A stretch of DNA of 64,000 nt from assembly GCF_902712855.1 (NCBI RefSeq), contig NZ_LR743508.1, forward strand, positions 744,001-808,000, read 5' to 3'. Under the pieces are notes generated by a model that was given only the letters and a program-made list of their open reading frames with translations, searched no databases and was not told the DNA's origin. Position 1 is the stretch's first letter. Each line of letters begins with the position of its first letter. Shown piece by piece: positions 1-8,924 of this stretch. Made by a program: the position numbers and the translations under genes. Source of the stretch: Variovorax paradoxus. GTDB taxonomy: Bacteria; Pseudomonadota; Gammaproteobacteria; Burkholderiales; Burkholderiaceae_C.

Positions 1-185
1 CGCTTCGCCCGAAACAGATCGATTCCATAAGGAAAGCATCGCCATGCGGCCTCACCGTTTCGAATTTTCTGGCCAAGTCCAGTTGATCCAGATGCCGTCG
101 AAGTGCTTATTCCCGCGAATCCTGCCGATCAGGGCCATCGATTTGTGGACATCGCTCTAGATCTATTCTTCATTGGGTCCAGCTT

Positions 186-1484
186 ATGACTGCGGCTACG
201 TGGGATCTGATAATCGGCGGGCTGCTGATACTGATGGCGCTATCGGGCACCTTGCTCAAGACATTGCCGATCAGCGCCGCAGCGCTCTACATGGCTCTGG
301 GTTTTGCGCTGGGCCCGGGTGGCTTCAACGTGGTGCACATCGGCATCGAGTCCGACGCCGCCCTCATCGAGGCGATCAGCGAGGTGGCGGTGCTGGTGTC
401 GCTCTTCGCTGTGGGGCTTCGTCTGCAGATCCGCATGCAGCTCTCGAATTGGAGACAGCCTGTTCTTCTCGCCACGCTCGGCATGGTTATCACCATTGCG
501 CTGATGACACTGGCAGGCCTCGCCTTGCACATGTCGCTGGCGGCTGCGCTGTTGCTGGCAGCGATTCTTGCGCCGACAGACCCCGTGCTGGCCTCCGACG
601 TGCAGGTGCGCCATGAGAACGACCGGGACGACCTGCGCTTCGGCTTGACTGCCGAGGGCGGACTGAATGATGGCGCTGCCTTTCCTTTCGTCATGCTGGC
701 GCTGGGGCTGGCGGGCGCACATCACCTCGGGCCCCTGGCTCTTCGGTGGCTGGGTCTGGACGTTGCCTGGGCCATCGTGGGCGGCCTCGCACTCGGCTGG
801 ACGTGCGGCGCCGTGTTCACGCGCCTGGTGCTATTCCTGCAAACCGAGAAGAAGCAGGCGCTGGGAATGGAGAGCTTCCTCGCGCTGGGCCTCATCGCGC
901 TGACCTACGGCATCGCGCTGCATGCCTCGGTGTACGGATTTCTTGCCGTCTTCGTCGCTGGTCTCAGCATGCGCGCCGTCGAGCGCGCCGTCGAGGACGA
1001 GGCCGACCAGGTGCGTGCTGTCGCCGAGGCACCTCAGGCCAGGGAGGCGGCCGCCGAGCAAGCGCATACGGCCGATGCGATGACGCGCGACGTGCTCGAA
1101 TTTGCGCGTGAGCTGGAGAAGTTCGTGGAACTGGCTGCCATGCTGGTGATCGGCTGCCTTCTGCGCGCAGAGATGCTGACGTGGAAGAACGTCCTGATCG
1201 CCGTTCTGTTGATCACTGTCGCGCGGCCGGTGGCGGTCTACGTCTCTACGCTGCGCAGCGACTGGACCGCGCCGCAGCGCCGGCTGGGTGCCTGGTTCGG
1301 AATCCGCGGCGTGGGTTCCATGTACTACTTGGCATACGCGACTACGCACGGCGCGTCGTCGCCGGACATCGGCCCTGTCGGCGGTGCGGTGCTGGTCACC
1401 GTCGCCATCTCCGTCGTCGTGCACGGCATCTCGGCCACGCCGCTCATGAGCATCTATCAGGCGGCTGCAAAGCGCCGGCGCTGA
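186..1484 (+). CDS. CPA1-type cation/proton antiporter
   Basis: This 432-residue protein is strongly hydrophobic, with about a dozen membrane segments, and fits the monovalent cation:proton antiporter CPA1 (NhaP-like) family. It should exchange Na+ or K+ for H+ across the inner membrane. The stretch LAPTDPVLASDVQV near residue 130 and EGGLNDGAAFPF near residue 158 match the family core, including the ND pair of the ion site. A charged, alanine-rich cytoplasmic loop lies at about residues 262-305. The ATG at 186 gives the expected N-terminal helix. The gene stands alone, and the 170 bases before it hold nothing I recognise. The ion preference cannot be read from sequence. Confidence 0.85.
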   Translation: MTAATWDLIIGGLLILMALSGTLLKTLPISAAALYMALGFALGPGGFNVVHIGIESDAALIEAISEVAVLVSLFAVGLRLQIRMQLSNWRQPVLLATLGMVITIALMTLAGLALHMSLAAALLLAAILAPTDPVLASDVQVRHENDRDDLRFGLTAEGGLNDGAAFPFVMLALGLAGAHHLGPLALRWLGLDVAWAIVGGLALGWTCGAVFTRLVLFLQTEKKQALGMESFLALGLIALTYGIALHASVYGFLAVFVAGLSMRAVERAVEDEADQVRAVAEAPQAREAAAEQAHTADAMTRDVLEFARELEKFVELAAMLVIGCLLRAEMLTWKNVLIAVLLITVARPVAVYVSTLRSDWTAPQRRLGAWFGIRGVGSMYYLAYATTHGASSPDIGPVGGAVLVTVAISVVVHGISATPLMSIYQAAAKRRR

Positions 1485-1837
1485 GCGCCGGCTTCGTGGC
1501 GGCATTTGTCGGCTTTCCGGGTAAGTGGCGCCTCGCGCCCGCAAGTCGCAACGGTCACCGCGTGGGGCAAGCCGAGGGCGCTTCGAGCAGCGACTGCAAA
1601 GACAGGACGCGGCCCCCCGAAAACTGTGTGTTCGCTCATCGCGCGGTCGTCTGACAGGGATGCGGTCCACGGCGGAGTTAGCCTCTTTGCATGTCTGGCA
1701 AAGGTCTGCAACATCGAACCATTGCGGCAGGAATCGTTGATGGCCCTCGGCCGGAGGCAGTCTGCGCTTGGTGAATGGTTGCGGTCCGGCATGCCAGTTG
1801 ATGCGCGCCGGGCGCCCACGTTTTCGATTCCTCACCC
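1485..1837. other. Intergenic, nothing recognised
   Basis: This 353-base gap between the antiporter and the ABC transporter has open frames but none with coding character. I see no tRNA, clear terminator or repeat in it. Confidence 0.4.
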
Positions 1838-3760
1838 ATGCTTGACCGAGCCGCCGACCCCCTTGCCGATGCAGTTGCAACGGCCACTACCACTGCGGCG
1901 TCCGCACTTGCCAAGACCGGGACATCTACGTCCGGAACATCCGGGATCGCGCCGGTAGGAACGAAGCGTCGGCGCGGGGCACGTCCTCCGGGTCTGTCGC
2001 TCGCGGCGTGGAAGCAGTTTCTTCGCGTTGCCAAGCCGTTCTGGCTGGGCGACAAGCGCTCCACTGCATGGTGGCTGCTCGCGCTGCTCATGGGACTGAT
2101 GCTCCTGGACACGCAACTGGCGGTCATGCTGGTGGCGAAGACAGGTGAGCTGACATCGGCGCTGGCCGCCAAAGACGCCGACCGCTTCTGGGTCGCCGTT
2201 CGTGCCAGCCTCATCGTTCTCGCTATGGCGGTGCCGGTCTATGCGTTCTATTACTTCATGCGCGACTCCTTCGCCAACCAGTGGCGCAAGTGGCTGACGG
2301 GGCGGTTCCTCGATGGATACCTGAGCCAGCGCCGCTACTACCACCTCAGCGCCGACCCGGACATCGACAACCCCGACCAGCGCATTGCCGAGGACATCAA
2401 CACCTTCACTGGGCGCAGCATCAACTTTCTGCTGGTCGTGCTGGGCTCCGCGATGCAACTGGTCGCCTTCAGTGCCGTGCTGTGGGGCATCAGCAAGGTG
2501 CTCGTCGGCTTTCTAGCGATCTACGCCATCGTCGGGACCGTGGTCGCGCTGTGGCTCTTCGGCCAACCGTTGATCCATCTCAATTTCTGGCAGCTGAAGC
2601 GTGAAGCGGATTTCCGGTTCGACCTCATGCGGCTGCGCGAGAACGCGGAGAGCATTGCCTTCTACCGGGGCGAACCTCAGGAGCGCGCACAGATCGACCG
2701 ACGCTTCGAAGACGTCTACGAGAATTACGATAAGCTCATCAAGAAGCAGCGCAACCTGAATCTCTATCAGCGCGCATACAGCCAGCTGACGCTCGTGCTC
2801 CCGGTCGTCATCCTGGCGCAGGCGGTGCTGAGCGGCGAGCTGGAGGTCGGTCGCGCCACGCAAGCCGTTGCCGCCTTCGCCGCGGTGCTGACCGCCGTGA
2901 CCGTGATCGTCGACAACTTCGAGTCGCTCAGCCGCTTCGTCGCCGGCATCGGCCGGCTGGACGTCCTGGCCAAGGCAGTGGCGCTGCCGCAGCGCGCCGA
3001 CAGGCCTGTGGAGGGTACGGCCGCTTCAACCTCCGGTGAGGAGCAACGTATCAACCTGCATGAAGAAGGCGAGGCTTTGTTGATCGAGTCGCTCACGCTT
3101 CGCACGCCTGGGGCGGGCAGGGTGCTGCTGCAGGAACTCGAACTGGAAATGAAACCTGGCGATGGCCTGCTCATCACCGGGCCCAGCGGCAGCGGCAAGA
3201 GCAGTTTGCTCAGGGCCATCGCCGGGTTGTGGGATCACGGCTCTGGCACGGTGCGCCGGCTGCCGCTGCAGAGCCTGATGTTCCTCCCGCAGCGGCCCTA
3301 CATGCCGGCCGGAAGCCTCCGGCAGCAGTTGCTGTATCCCTCGCGAGACATAGAAGGCGTGACCGATGAGCGCCTCGCCGGGATCCTGGCCGAAGTGCAA
3401 CTCCCGGACCTCGTTGCCCGTGTGGGCGGTCTGGAAGCGGTGCAGCACTGGGACAAGGTCTTGAGCATGGGAGAGCAGCAACGGCTGTCATTTGCTCGCG
3501 TGCTGGTCCACGCCCCACGGTTTGTCATTCTGGACGAGGCGACCAGCGCGTTGGATGACGAGAACGAAGCGGCTCTCTATGCGCGCGTGAAGCAGGAAGG
3601 GGCGACGCTGATTAGCATTGCGCACCGGGAGGCGGTAGTGCCGTTCCATACCCAGGTGCTGCGCTTCGACGGTGACGGGCGCTGGGTGCTGCAGGAAGCG
3701 GATGCGTACATGGCGGCGCGGCGCAGTGAGGCCGCAAGAGATGTCGAAGCGGCTGCGTGA
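1838..3760 (+). CDS. ABC transporter, SbmA/BacA-type membrane domain fused to ATPase
   Basis: This 640-residue fused half-transporter has an N-terminal membrane domain (about residues 70-345) of the SbmA/BacA-like ABC_membrane_2 type and a C-terminal nucleotide-binding domain. The ATPase shows Walker A GPSGSGKSS near residue 448, the signature LSMGEQQRLSFARVL near 541 and Walker B ILDEATSALD near 565, so it should be active as a homodimer. The family moves peptides, cobalamin-like or very-long-chain compounds; the substrate here is unknown. The first 60 residues are Ala/Thr/Arg-rich and probably cytoplasmic, so a later start is possible. The stop overlaps the region upstream of the next gene. 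Confidence 0.88.
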   Translation: MLDRAADPLADAVATATTTAASALAKTGTSTSGTSGIAPVGTKRRRGARPPGLSLAAWKQFLRVAKPFWLGDKRSTAWWLLALLMGLMLLDTQLAVMLVAKTGELTSALAAKDADRFWVAVRASLIVLAMAVPVYAFYYFMRDSFANQWRKWLTGRFLDGYLSQRRYYHLSADPDIDNPDQRIAEDINTFTGRSINFLLVVLGSAMQLVAFSAVLWGISKVLVGFLAIYAIVGTVVALWLFGQPLIHLNFWQLKREADFRFDLMRLRENAESIAFYRGEPQERAQIDRRFEDVYENYDKLIKKQRNLNLYQRAYSQLTLVLPVVILAQAVLSGELEVGRATQAVAAFAAVLTAVTVIVDNFESLSRFVAGIGRLDVLAKAVALPQRADRPVEGTAASTSGEEQRINLHEEGEALLIESLTLRTPGAGRVLLQELELEMKPGDGLLITGPSGSGKSSLLRAIAGLWDHGSGTVRRLPLQSLMFLPQRPYMPAGSLRQQLLYPSRDIEGVTDERLAGILAEVQLPDLVARVGGLEAVQHWDKVLSMGEQQRLSFARVLVHAPRFVILDEATSALDDENEAALYARVKQEGATLISIAHREAVVPFHTQVLRFDGDGRWVLQEADAYMAARRSEAARDVEAAA

Positions 3761-3810
3761 TGCCTTCTCCAAGCTTCGATCGTCGTTCGCGCTCTGCACC
3801 GGAGGAGAAC

Positions 3811-4299
3811 ATGAAATTTGCAAGGTCCGCGTCCCGCTTTCGCAGGCAGTCCATCCTGTGTCTCGCCGTCGCGGTGCCGTTGGCAGTCATCGTGTTTGTG
3901 GGACATCGCATGGCCGCGCGGCCGGGCGGGCCCTTGGACCAGCCGCAGGTATCACGCTCCCTGCCTGCCAATCAGGAGGCGCCGTCTCCATTCGAGAAGA
4001 CTGCAGTGCTTGGAAAAGCCCCAGATCCTGTGCTTTCACAGCCTTCCAGGCCTAGCTTCGACTGCACAACCGCCTCATCGTCGGCGGAGAGAAAGATCTG
4101 TGCAGACCCGGCCCTTGGAAAGCTGGACGCTGACATGGCGGAAATTTACGAAGTAGCGCTGCGGGCTAGTTCCGACAGGAAGGCTTTTGCAGCAAAGCAT
4201 GCGCAGTGGACGCGCGACGAGAGAGATGCATGCGCAGATGCAGTCTGCCTTCGACGCGTGTATGAGCTCAGGATCTTCGCGCTCCGCGGAAATCGATAG
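3811..4299 (+). CDS. LprI/DUF1311-like lysozyme-inhibitor family protein
   Basis: The C-terminal 90 of 162 residues carry a DUF1311/LprI-type pattern: FDC, then AERKICADPALGKLDADMAEIY, then a cysteine pair near RDACADAVCLRRVY. These cysteines probably form disulphides in the periplasm. The N-terminus has a hydrophobic signal or anchor segment (about residues 12-30). The ATG at 3811 is preferred over 3757 because GGAGGAG lies directly upstream. Family members bind lysozyme or have unknown envelope roles; the exact role here is unknown. The gene sits 50 bases after the ABC transporter and may be cotranscribed. Confidence 0.7.
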   Translation: MKFARSASRFRRQSILCLAVAVPLAVIVFVGHRMAARPGGPLDQPQVSRSLPANQEAPSPFEKTAVLGKAPDPVLSQPSRPSFDCTTASSSAERKICADPALGKLDADMAEIYEVALRASSDRKAFAAKHAQWTRDERDACADAVCLRRVYELRIFALRGNR

Positions 4300-4366
4300 C
4301 ACGGCCCGAATTAGCGCCCCGGTACGGCTTTTGTATCCTTGAAGCGTTCGCGAGGATGGCCTCGAA

Positions 4367-4633
4367 GTGGATCGGACGAACCGGGCGCCACAGCAGGGTT
4401 GGACGGTGAGGGCCGCCAGTAAAGCTGGTGGTGTGAGCGTTAGAACGGCCGACAAGTGGCTGGCTCCCTTCGAGCCGGAGGGGGCCCAAGGGTTGGCTGA
4501 TCTCAGTTCCAGGCCCCGACGCTGGTCGCACGCCATTGCCGAGGGAGACCGGGTGCGCTTCGAAGCGTTGCCCGCCAGCGGTGCCCGCCGTGGCGCATTG
4601 CCATGCAGGCCGGACGCAGTCTGGCCGCGCTGA
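4367..4633 (+). pseudogene. IS481-type transposase N-terminal remnant
   Basis: An 88-codon frame resembles the N-terminal helix-turn-helix of IS481-family transposases: GWTVRAASKAGGVSVRTADKW, followed by GLADLSSRPRR. The catalytic integrase core is absent and the frame degenerates after about residue 60. It is read as the debris of an old insertion between the LprI-like gene and the heat-shock genes. Confidence 0.6.
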
Positions 4634-4706
4634 GGCGGTGTCCACGCATGCACGCTTGGGGCACGCGGAAGCGAACCAATTCCAGAAAAAAATCTGTCTG
4701 CCTCCT

Positions 4707-4733
4707 CTTGAAAAGTTTTTTTCGGGCACCTAG
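4707..4733 (+). promoter_or_regulatory. Possible sigma-32 (heat-shock) promoter
   Basis: A perfect CTTGAAA -35 element (4707-4713) is followed after 13 bases by CACCTAG, a partial match to the CCCATnT -10 element of RpoH promoters. It lies about 45 bases before the small gene that leads into two Hsp20 genes, so heat induction is plausible. The -10 match is weak. Confidence 0.4.
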
Positions 4734-4778
4734 TTTCTTCACCGTCGGAAACTGGTCACCGCCAAAGGAGGTATCGAC

Positions 4779-5108
4779 ATGACCATGAACTTGCTCAAGC
4801 AAATTGCCGGCTCTCGCTTGCCCCTGACGTTCTATCGCACCACGGACATCGACCAGGTTCGAGTCCTTCGCGCCGCCGGCCTTGTGGTCGCCATGGTGCC
4901 CTCGCCGGCCCACGCCTCTTCGGGATCGCCTTCTGTGGCCCAGGTCTTGGCGATCACGCAAAAAGGCCGGGAGGAACTGGCGAAATTCAACTACCCCGAA
5001 TCGCGGTCACCGCGCTGGCGTCTGAGGATGCCTCGCATCAAGACAGTGTCCTGGCCGCGCACGCTGCGCTCGAGTGCCGACTCTCGCAAGTCCGCACCCA
5101 TGCAATAG
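4779..5108 (+). CDS. Hypothetical protein upstream of Hsp20 genes
   Basis: This 109-residue protein has no family I recognise. A very strong ribosome-binding site, AAAGGAGGT, lies just before the ATG at 4779. The middle contains a short hydrophobic stretch (VLRAAGLVVAMVPS) and the C-terminus is basic and serine-rich. It lies directly upstream of two small heat-shock genes on the same strand, behind a possible sigma-32 promoter, which suggests a stress-related role; this is inference from position only. Confidence 0.5.
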   Translation: MTMNLLKQIAGSRLPLTFYRTTDIDQVRVLRAAGLVVAMVPSPAHASSGSPSVAQVLAITQKGREELAKFNYPESRSPRWRLRMPRIKTVSWPRTLRSSADSRKSAPMQ

Positions 5109-5216
5109 GCGCCTTTCGCCCAGGCAAGCGCGCCTTGCCGTCATTCCAAACTGCCAGTTGTTCAACCGTGCGCCGCCTCGGTCGGCCGAGGCGTGCCTGC
5201 ATCCAGGAGATTTGCC

Positions 5217-5654
5217 ATGTACCGTGCTTTGTTCCCGCGCGACCTGTTCGCCGAAATCGATCGTCTGCAGCGCGACATGCGCCAGGCTGCGGACCTGTCG
5301 CCAAGCATCCGCGGCCTTCCCCGCGACGGCTTTCCCGCGCTCAATGTCGGCAGCACCGACCGGGCCCTCGAGATCTACGCCTTCGCGCCCGGCATCGATC
5401 CCGCGTCACTCGAAGTGACTCTCGAGCGCGGGCTGCTCACCATCGCCGGCGAGCGAAAGGGAATCACGCCGCGCCCGGAAGACAAAGCCACGCTCCATAT
5501 CAACGAGCGGTTCGAAGGCGCCTTTCGCCGCGTGATGACGCTGCCCGAAGACGCCGATCCTGAGGGTGTGGAAGCCAAGCTGAGCAATGGGCTTCTTCAC
5601 ATCACCGTCCAGCGCCAAGTGGCCGCGCAGCCACGCCGCATCACCGTCCAGTGA
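5217..5654 (+). CDS. Hsp20 family small heat-shock protein (first copy)
   Basis: This 145-residue protein has the alpha-crystallin domain at about residues 40-140. It includes the typical hydrophobic patch ALEIYAFAPGIDP, the GLLTIAGERK strand, and the A-x-x-x-NGxL signature seen as EAKLSNGLLHITV. It should be an ATP-independent cytoplasmic holdase that binds unfolding proteins. The ATG at 5217 follows AGGAG with good spacing, so it is preferred to an upstream in-frame start at 5193. It is 27 bases upstream of a second Hsp20 gene, forming a likely two-gene stress operon. Confidence 0.92.
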   Translation: MYRALFPRDLFAEIDRLQRDMRQAADLSPSIRGLPRDGFPALNVGSTDRALEIYAFAPGIDPASLEVTLERGLLTIAGERKGITPRPEDKATLHINERFEGAFRRVMTLPEDADPEGVEAKLSNGLLHITVQRQVAAQPRRITVQ

Positions 5655-5681
5655 ACGCCGAAAAACCAGGAAGGAGAAATC

Positions 5682-6089
5682 ATGAACAGCGATATCCAAT
5701 CGGCTGACCGTCCCAGCCGCCATGACGCCGAAACACCCGAGAATTCCCGCTATGAGGTGTCGGCTCTCACGCCTCCCGTCGATGTGATCGAGGACGTGAG
5801 CGGCATCACTTTGTACGCGGACCTGCCTGGCGTCAGCCGTGAAGGACTCAACCTGCACGTGGAGGCCTCGACACTGACGATCGAGGCCGAATCGTCCTTG
5901 AAGGTCCCCGATGGGTTGAAGATCAGCCACACCGAAGTCGCACTTGGTCGCTTCCGGCGCGTCTTCACCCTCAGCAAGGAACTCGACACCGAAAAGGTGA
6001 CCGCTGAACTGGACCAAGGCGTTTTGAAGCTGCGGATACCGAAGGCGTCGCATGCGCAGCCACGTCGCATCGAGGTGAAGACTGGGTAG
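5682..6089 (+). CDS. Hsp20 family small heat-shock protein (second copy)
   Basis: This 135-residue protein carries an alpha-crystallin domain from about residue 28, with ITLYADLPGVSREGLNLHVE and the ELDQGVLKLRIPK signature near the C-terminus. An AAGGAGA ribosome-binding site precedes the ATG. The sequence is clearly different from the neighbouring Hsp20, as in paired small heat-shock proteins that form mixed oligomers. The C-terminus ends in QPRRIEVKTG and has no classical IXI motif, though IPK-type residues are present. Confidence 0.92.
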   Translation: MNSDIQSADRPSRHDAETPENSRYEVSALTPPVDVIEDVSGITLYADLPGVSREGLNLHVEASTLTIEAESSLKVPDGLKISHTEVALGRFRRVFTLSKELDTEKVTAELDQGVLKLRIPKASHAQPRRIEVKTG

Positions 6090-6253
6090 GAGCTGGTCGG
6101 ACGGCCTCGCCGAGCCGAGGCCGTCTCGCCAAGACTCCTTCTGGCTGCCACCGCCGGTTGAGCTGCTCGAAGGCGGCAGCTTCGCCTATTGACGACCAGC
6201 GCGCTACAAGTTGTAGTGCATAGATTGCTTCGTAGCGATCAATTTTGCAAGCC

Positions 6254-6625
6254 ATGTCAAAGAAGTCGATTGAGGTCCTTGTGCAAAGCGAACCGCCCAT
6301 CAAGCCACTGACGGCTTCGATACTTCGTGCGCTGTTGTCCCTTCCGCTGGGTGCTCAAGCGAAAGAACTTGCGGTACTGTTGAACTGCGATGTGGAACAG
6401 GTGCGGCGCGCACTTCGTGCCGCTAAAGCGAAGGCACTCGTGGATGTCGAGCCAGGAGATCGCATGGGGCCTGCAGAGTGGTTCCTGTTGCCGGCTGGCA
6501 AGGAGACATTGCGCGCGTACGAGCGGATGAATCCGCCTCCAGTCGCTTCTGCCCAGCATCGCTTGCCCCCTTCGCTGCCCAACGTTCCGAACAGTGTTTT
6601 CGCCCTTGGCAACTTTGCAAACTAG
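6254..6625 (+). CDS. Hypothetical winged-helix-like protein
   Basis: This 123-residue protein is not assigned to a named family. Residues 20-75 (LTASILRALLSLPLGAQAKE, then LAVLLNCDVEQVRRALRAA) have the spacing of a winged helix-turn-helix, so it may bind DNA. The C-terminus is proline-rich. The ATG at 6254 is chosen over an in-frame TTG at 6245. It follows the Hsp20 pair on the same strand with a 164-base gap. Confidence 0.5.
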   Translation: MSKKSIEVLVQSEPPIKPLTASILRALLSLPLGAQAKELAVLLNCDVEQVRRALRAAKAKALVDVEPGDRMGPAEWFLLPAGKETLRAYERMNPPPVASAQHRLPPSLPNVPNSVFALGNFAN

Positions 6626-6913
6626 CAGTGCCACGCCCGCGGCCGCGAGGTCGTTGACAATCGCGGGTTGACGCTCCTCGTTCGTTGACGCGACGTTCAA
6701 CGTTACCCAGCCCGCCTCGAACGGTCGACCGCACTCTCGCCGTGTTGGCCGAGCACCGCCGAATGCAACCGGCGGCCGGAACCGGTCAACAGCGACCCTT
6801 CGGCATCGCCATGCAGGCATTTGTGAGTGGGCTTGGAGAGCTGCGCCGCCGGAAAACCGACAACAGGCTCGTTACCACCGGCACGCAGGTCGACATACGC
6901 GGAGACGGCGCAT

Positions 6914-7219
6914 TCATTTATCTGCGCCTCTTGCACCAAGCAGATCGCGCACGGCAACGGCCACCACCAAAAGCGCCAAGCCGGCGGCGGTCAGCGTTGC
7001 CGCCGTGTAGAAGCCAATCAGAGCCCAGTAAAAGACGGGCTGCTCTGCTGCGAGGATGTCAGCGCCCTTGCGATTGTCGAGTGCCCCAGTGCGCAGGCCT
7101 TCCAACACTTCGGTCGCTGCCATAAGGCAACCCCAGCCGATCAAGGTCGCCACGGCGAGGGCCGCCAGCGACGGTAGCCACGACCGTCGGCGGCTCGGGA
7201 TATCCGAAGGACCCGTCAC
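6914..7219 (-). CDS. Small membrane protein, two predicted helices
   Basis: This 101-residue protein has two hydrophobic segments, about residues 17-38 and 62-90, separated by a charged loop (EVLEGLRTGALDNRKGADIL), and starts at GTG. The pattern suggests a small inner-membrane protein of unknown role. It is the only coding-like frame between the Hsp20 operon and chrA. Confidence 0.5.
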   Translation of the reverse strand: MTGPSDIPSRRRSWLPSLAALAVATLIGWGCLMAATEVLEGLRTGALDNRKGADILAAEQPVFYWALIGFYTAATLTAAGLALLVVAVAVRDLLGARGADK

Positions 7220-7529
7220 GTACTCACTGCGTTAGCAAAGGTTAAGCGATTCCCGAACGAAAGCTGATTGCCTCCAGATCACGAGGCAGATGGTTCCAGG
7301 CAATCTTCCAAGTCGTCGGAGACGCTCGACTGGACGACTTCCATTGTCGATCTGATTGAAGCTTCTGCGTTTGGACAGTTCTCTGCAGTGCGGTAAGGGC
7401 CCGGTCATCCCATCTTGACACGCAACAGTCTGCTGGTAAGGCGTTTGACTGGATCTTCCCCTTCGGCCAACGAAGCGACTTGCGCGGCCCGGCGGACCTG
7501 ATCTTTCGGCTTCAAGTGGCATAGCTAAG
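7220..7529. other. Intergenic, nothing recognised
   Basis: This 310-base gap lies between the divergently oriented small membrane protein and chrA. It should contain both promoters, but I see no convincing -35/-10 pair or operator. Confidence 0.35.
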
Positions 7530-8819
7530 ATGCCCGGGGTATCAGCCAACCAGGACCGGCATTCGATGAGCGAAAGTGAAGAAGCAGACAAGCAGGACTC
7601 GGCGTTGGCCGCCGCTTTGCCAACAAGCGAGCCCGCACCGCAGGGCTCTGCCTTGGAGGTCTTTGTCGCCTTCTCGAAGCTCGGGCTGACCTCCTTCGGC
7701 GGGCCTGTCGCTCACCTCGGCTACTTCCGTACCGAGTTCGTCGAGCGTCGGGCGTGGTTGGACGACAGGAGCTACTCCGATCTGGTCGCGCTCTGTCAGT
7801 TTCTGCCAGGTCCCGCCAGCAGCCAAGTTGGCATCGCGTTAGGACTCGGACGCGCAGGGTGGCTGGGGGCATTCTGCGCATGGGTCGGTTTCACTCTTCC
7901 GTCCGCCGCAGCGCTCATCTTGTTCGCGCTGGGCGTCACCCAATGGGCCGCGTTGGCGCAATCAGGTGCGGTTCACGGCCTCAAGGTCGTTGCAGTTGCC
8001 ATCGTTGCGCAGGCCGTATGGGGCATGGCCAAGACGCTTTGTGCGGACCGTCTGAGAGCGGGCGTGGCCATCGTAGCCGCGCTCTTTATGCTGGCCGTTC
8101 CGTCGGCGATGGGCCAGGTCGGTGCCATTGTTGCAGGTGGCATTGCAGGACGATGGGCGGTGCAACTCGGACACCTGCCGGTCGCGGAGCATCGCGACTA
8201 CGGCATCAGCAAGAGAACGGGCGCAGCGATGCTCTTGAAGTTCGGCCTGTTGCTCGTACTGCTGCCGGTGCTGGCGGCCGCAGTTCGGTTGCCAGCTCTG
8301 TCGGCCATCTCGTCGTTCTACCAATCGGGCGCACTCGTGTTTGGCGGCGGGCATGTGGTGCTGCCGCTGCTGCAGGCGAGCGTCGTACCCACCGGCTTGG
8401 TCACCAACGATGCGTTCCTCGCCGGATACGGGGCCGCCCAAGCCGTGCCGGGTCCCTTGTTTACCTTCGCCGCTTACCTCGGGGCAGTGATGACTGGAAC
8501 GCTTGGAGGATGGGTCGGTGGTCTGACGCTGCTCGTTGCCATCTTTGTTCCTGCGTTCCTGATGGTGGCCGGCGCCCTGCCGTTCTGGGAGCCGCTGCGC
8601 CAGCGCGACGGGGTGCAACGTGCGATGGCCGGTGTCAATGCCGCGGTGGTCGGCGTCTTGGCAGCCGCATTGTACGACCCGGTATGGACGAGCGCCATCC
8701 ATTCACGCGCCGATTTCGGGCTGGCCCTGGCCGCCTTCGGCTTGCTGGTCTACGGGCGGCAGTCGCCTGTGCTGGTCGTGGCGCTTGCGGCGGCTGCGGG
8801 CTGGATGCTTGCGCTTTGA
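7530..8819 (+). CDS. chrA: Chromate transporter, long-chain (two-domain) ChrA
   Basis: This protein of about 429 residues has the two homologous halves of long-chain CHR proteins. The first half shows FGGPVAHLGYFRTEF and CQFLPGPASSQ, and the second FGGGHVVLPLL and QAVPGPLFTFAAYLG. These are the hallmark FGGP/PGP motifs of the CHR superfamily, which extrudes chromate from the cytoplasm. ATG codons at 7530 and 7566 are both possible; neither has a strong ribosome-binding site. No chrB regulator is adjacent, so expression may be constitutive or controlled elsewhere. Confidence 0.9.
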   Translation: MPGVSANQDRHSMSESEEADKQDSALAAALPTSEPAPQGSALEVFVAFSKLGLTSFGGPVAHLGYFRTEFVERRAWLDDRSYSDLVALCQFLPGPASSQVGIALGLGRAGWLGAFCAWVGFTLPSAAALILFALGVTQWAALAQSGAVHGLKVVAVAIVAQAVWGMAKTLCADRLRAGVAIVAALFMLAVPSAMGQVGAIVAGGIAGRWAVQLGHLPVAEHRDYGISKRTGAAMLLKFGLLLVLLPVLAAAVRLPALSAISSFYQSGALVFGGGHVVLPLLQASVVPTGLVTNDAFLAGYGAAQAVPGPLFTFAAYLGAVMTGTLGGWVGGLTLLVAIFVPAFLMVAGALPFWEPLRQRDGVQRAMAGVNAAVVGVLAAALYDPVWTSAIHSRADFGLALAAFGLLVYGRQSPVLVVALAAAAGWMLAL

Positions 8820-8924
8820 ACCCGGCATCCCCTTTCTACGAGCCAACGATGGGACGGTGGGACGGTGGGTCAGCTTTGTTAGTACCGATGCAATCTTAAC
8901 CCGCTGATCACGATTGCACTGGCG